NCBI GenBank assembly: GCA_027346925.1
Contig: DAIERH010000099.1
Location: forward strand, 1 to 8,004
From: Geobacter sp.
GTDB lineage: Bacteria; Desulfobacterota; Desulfuromonadia; Geobacterales; Pseudopelobacteraceae
Reading direction: 5' to 3'
Length of the DNA stretch: 8,004 nt
A program made the translations under genes and the position numbers. Each line of letters starts with the position of its first letter. The first letter of the stretch is position 1. The notes beneath the pieces are model-generated. The model searched no databases and was not told where the DNA came from. It saw nothing but the letters and a program-made list of their open reading frames with translations. Of the stretch, positions 6,566 through 8,004 are shown one piece after another.

Positions 6566-6600
6566 ATTGTAAACCTTGACCATGCATGTCGGTTGACAAT
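6566..6600 (+). promoter_or_regulatory. BirA-type biotin operator upstream of bioB
   Basis: TTGTAAACC (6567-6575) and GGTTGACAA (6591-6599) form an inverted repeat with a 15-base spacer; an outer A-T pair extends each arm to ten bases. The known proteobacterial BirA operator has the half-sites TTGTAAACC and GGTTTACAA with a spacer of 14-16 bases, so the left half is perfect and the right half has one mismatch. BirA is the biotin-protein ligase that, when loaded with biotinyl-5'-AMP, dimerises on this site and represses the bio genes. The right half contains the -35 box of the bioB promoter, so binding would block RNA polymerase directly. Confidence 0.88.
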
Positions 6601-6621
6601 GGCGGTGCGGCGTGTTATTGA
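6593..6621 (+). promoter_or_regulatory. Probable bioB promoter, -35 box inside the BirA operator
   Basis: A perfect TTGACA (6593-6598) is followed after 17 bases by TATTGA (6616-6621), a weak -10 box matching three of six consensus positions. Transcription would start near 6628, leaving a very short leader with the GGGAGG binding site at 6630-6635 almost at the 5' end. The alternative GTG start at 6612 would lie upstream of the transcript and is therefore unlikely. Confidence 0.6.
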
Positions 6622-6641
6622 GAGGCGACGGGAGGACGTTC

Positions 6642-7634
6642 ATGCGAGAGTTCATTCAACAATGCTCAGAAACGGTTTTACAAGGTCAGCGGATCTCAGG
6701 GGAGGACGCCGTGCGCCTGGGAACGGTCGCCGGCCCAGATCTGTATCTGCTGTTCGCGGAGGCGGGGCGTATTCGCGAGCAGTACGTGGGCAACAGCGTG
6801 ACCCTGTGTTCGATCATCAACGCCAAATCGGGCAAATGCCCCGAAAATTGTGCCTTCTGCGCTCAGTCGGCCCATCATGCCACGTCAGTGGCCAGCTATG
6901 GCCTGGTGGACGAGGAGGAAATGGTACGTTGTGCCAAGCTGGCCGAAGCCAACGGGGCCTCCTGTTACGGCATCATTACCAGCGGAACCGGTATCGGCAA
7001 GGGCGCCGAACTCGACCGGATCTGCGCCGCCTTGCGGCGTATCAGCAGCGAGGCCGCCATCCATCCCTCCTGCTCACTGGGGATCATGGATTACGAGACC
7101 GCCCTTATCCTCAAGGAGGCAGGCATGGTCACCTATCACCACAACCTGGAGACCAGCCGCAGTTTTTTCCCCACCATTTGCACCACCCACGACTACGAAC
7201 TGGACGTGGAAACCGTCAGGGCTGCCAAGCGCGCCGGGCTGAAGGTCTGCTCGGGCGGGATCTTCGGCCTGGGGGAGAGTTTCGGACAGCGGGTGGAGAT
7301 GGCCCTGACCCTGAGGGAATTGGAGGTGGATTCCATCCCGGTCAACTTCCTCGACCCGGTGGAGGGGACGGCCCTGGCTCGCGCCGACTTCCTGAGCCCC
7401 CTGGAATGCCTCAAGACCATAGCGGTGTACCGTTTCCTCCTGCCCGAGCGCCAGATCAAGGTCTGCGGCGGCCGGGAGCGCAACCTGCGGGAGCTCCAGT
7501 CGTGGATCTTCATGGCCGGGGCCAGCGGCATGATGACCGGCAACTACCTCACCAAGGCCGGGCGCGATCCCCGGGTGGACCGGAAGCTGATCAACGACCT
7601 GGGGCTGGGGATCGCCGAATGCGGATGCGGGTAA
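6642..7634 (+). CDS. bioB: Biotin synthase BioB
   Basis: BioB is a radical SAM enzyme that inserts sulfur between C6 and C9 of dethiobiotin, the last step of biotin synthesis. The ATG at 6642 is chosen because GGGAGG (6630-6635) sits six bases before it; this gives 330 residues, within the family range. The radical SAM motif is Cys66-X3-Cys70-X2-Cys73, which binds the [4Fe-4S] cluster. Residues aligning with the ligands of the sacrificial [2Fe-2S] cluster in the E. coli enzyme (Cys97, Cys128, Cys188, Arg260) are all present, as Cys108, Cys144, Cys203 and Arg278. The motifs YHHNLETS (165-172) and VCSGGIFGLGE (202-212) are typical. The C-terminus is short and ends in Cys-Gly-Cys-Gly. It is followed 37 bases later by bioD and is probably repressed by BirA through the operator just upstream. 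Confidence 0.98.
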   Translation: MREFIQQCSETVLQGQRISGEDAVRLGTVAGPDLYLLFAEAGRIREQYVGNSVTLCSIINAKSGKCPENCAFCAQSAHHATSVASYGLVDEEEMVRCAKLAEANGASCYGIITSGTGIGKGAELDRICAALRRISSEAAIHPSCSLGIMDYETALILKEAGMVTYHHNLETSRSFFPTICTTHDYELDVETVRAAKRAGLKVCSGGIFGLGESFGQRVEMALTLRELEVDSIPVNFLDPVEGTALARADFLSPLECLKTIAVYRFLLPERQIKVCGGRERNLRELQSWIFMAGASGMMTGNYLTKAGRDPRVDRKLINDLGLGIAECGCG

Positions 7635-7638
7635 GAGC

Positions 7639-7675
7639 GAAGGGTGAATTATGAAGGATGAAGGGTGAATTATGA
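7639..7675 (+). repeat. 21-bp tandem duplication carrying two ribosome binding site and ATG pairs
   Basis: The 16-base unit GAAGGGTGAATTATGA occurs at 7639-7654 and again, identically, at 7660-7675, a period of 21 bases. Each copy holds a purine-rich binding site and an ATG. The second ATG (7672) starts bioD. The first (7651) opens a five-codon frame, Met-Lys-Asp-Glu-Gly, that ends at TGA 7666-7668, three bases before the bioD ATG and in the same frame. Short intergenic tandem repeats of this kind are prone to gain and loss of copies. Confidence 0.8.
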
Positions 7676-8004
7676 CTAAAGGGATATTCGTAACCGGCAC
7701 GGATACCGGGGTGGGCAAGACCGTGGTGGGGGCCACCCTGGCGTATCTGCTGCGGATGAAGGGCGTCAACGTGGGGGTGATGAAGCCGGTCACCAGCGGC
7801 TGCCGTGAGGTGGGCGGCCGTTTGGTCTCGGACGACGCCCTGCTCCTCAGCCGGGCCGCGGGTGTTGCCTGTTCCGAGGACGTGGCATCCTACCTGTTGC
7901 GGGAACCTTTGGCGCCCGCCGAGGCTGCCAGGATCGACGGGGTGGCCATCGACTTCGCCCGCATCCGCGGATGTTATGAGCGACTTGCCGCCAATCACGA
8001 CTTC
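7672..8004 (+). CDS. bioD: Dethiobiotin synthetase BioD, N-terminal part (runs off the window)
   Basis: BioD carboxylates and closes 7,8-diaminononanoate (DAPA) to dethiobiotin with CO2 and ATP, the step before BioB. The frame is open to the window end, giving 111 codons of a protein usually about 220-240 residues long. The P-loop GTDTGVGKT is at 9-17. Lys38-Pro-Val-Thr-Ser-Gly matches the conserved lysine and serine region that contacts DAPA and ATP phosphates (E. coli Lys37, Ser41). Ser53-Asp54-Asp55 corresponds to the metal-binding aspartate region. The start is the ATG at 7672, preceded by GAAGGGTG at 7660-7667; an upstream ATG at 7651 is in frame but is cut off by a TGA. It lies 37 bases after bioB with no terminator between, so the two are very likely one operon under the BirA operator. 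Confidence 0.96.
   Translation, partial: MTKGIFVTGTDTGVGKTVVGATLAYLLRMKGVNVGVMKPVTSGCREVGGRLVSDDALLLSRAAGVACSEDVASYLLREPLAPAEAARIDGVAIDFARIRGCYERLAANHDF

Noticed and set aside
6612..6641. An extended bioB start at the GTG at 6612
   Set aside because: It would lie upstream of the predicted transcription start and has no ribosome binding site, whereas the ATG at 6642 has GGGAGG at ideal spacing.
6500..7654. A 384-codon frame through the bioB region in another frame
   Set aside because: It overlaps bioB fully, is rich in Arg, Gly and Pro, lacks motifs, and its start lies inside the divergent promoter region.
7074..7998. Minus-strand frames opposite bioB and bioD
   Set aside because: Both genes on the plus strand are unmistakable, and the antisense products show no domain and no ribosome binding site.

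Overview
The window looks like an ordinary chromosomal stretch of a GC-rich, Gram-negative deltaproteobacterium, most probably of the Geobacter/Pelobacter group (Desulfuromonadales or Geobacterales). The assignment is an inference from gene character: an EttA-type ABC-F protein, a GspE/PilB-type secretion or pilus ATPase, a non-cellulosomal cohesin protein, a biotin locus with a BirA-type operator, and short intergenic tandem repeats. No phage, IS element, CRISPR array, tRNA or rRNA was seen.

Layout. At the left edge is the C-terminal part (or all) of a small membrane protein ending at 284. A 148-residue secreted protein of unknown function follows (328-774). It converges on ettA (889-2568, minus strand), and the gap holds a 41-bp near-perfect palindrome that serves best as the ettA terminator. 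Upstream of ettA lies a 307-bp divergent intergenic region with a good promoter on each strand. To the right of it is a two-gene operon: a small membrane protein with a charged helical tail (2876-3289), overlapping by one base the start of a GspE/PilB-family ATPase (3289-5088), closed by a hairpin terminator at 5122-5150. On the opposite strand is a secreted protein with an N-terminal cohesin module, a Pro/Ser/Thr linker, a probable beta-rich domain and one dockerin-like calcium loop (5177-6436). A 205-bp divergent region then leads to the biotin genes bioB (6642-7634) and bioD (7672 to the window end, partial).

How the genes fit together. BioD (dethiobiotin synthetase) and BioB (biotin synthase) catalyse the last two steps of biotin synthesis and are probably co-transcribed. 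A BirA-like operator sits directly on the -35 box of the bioB promoter, so the operon is expected to be repressed when biotin is plentiful. The membrane protein/ATPase pair looks like part of a type II secretion or type IV pilus machine whose other parts lie elsewhere. The convergent cohesin protein is an envelope or extracellular protein that could be a client, but that link rests on proximity only.

The points most worth a second look are the operator/promoter overlap at bioB, the 21-bp tandem duplication that copies the bioD ribosome binding site and start codon, the cohesin plus half-dockerin architecture, and the atypical N-terminus of the GspE/PilB-like ATPase. I found no convincing new multi-gene system; most of the window is well-known housekeeping gene content.
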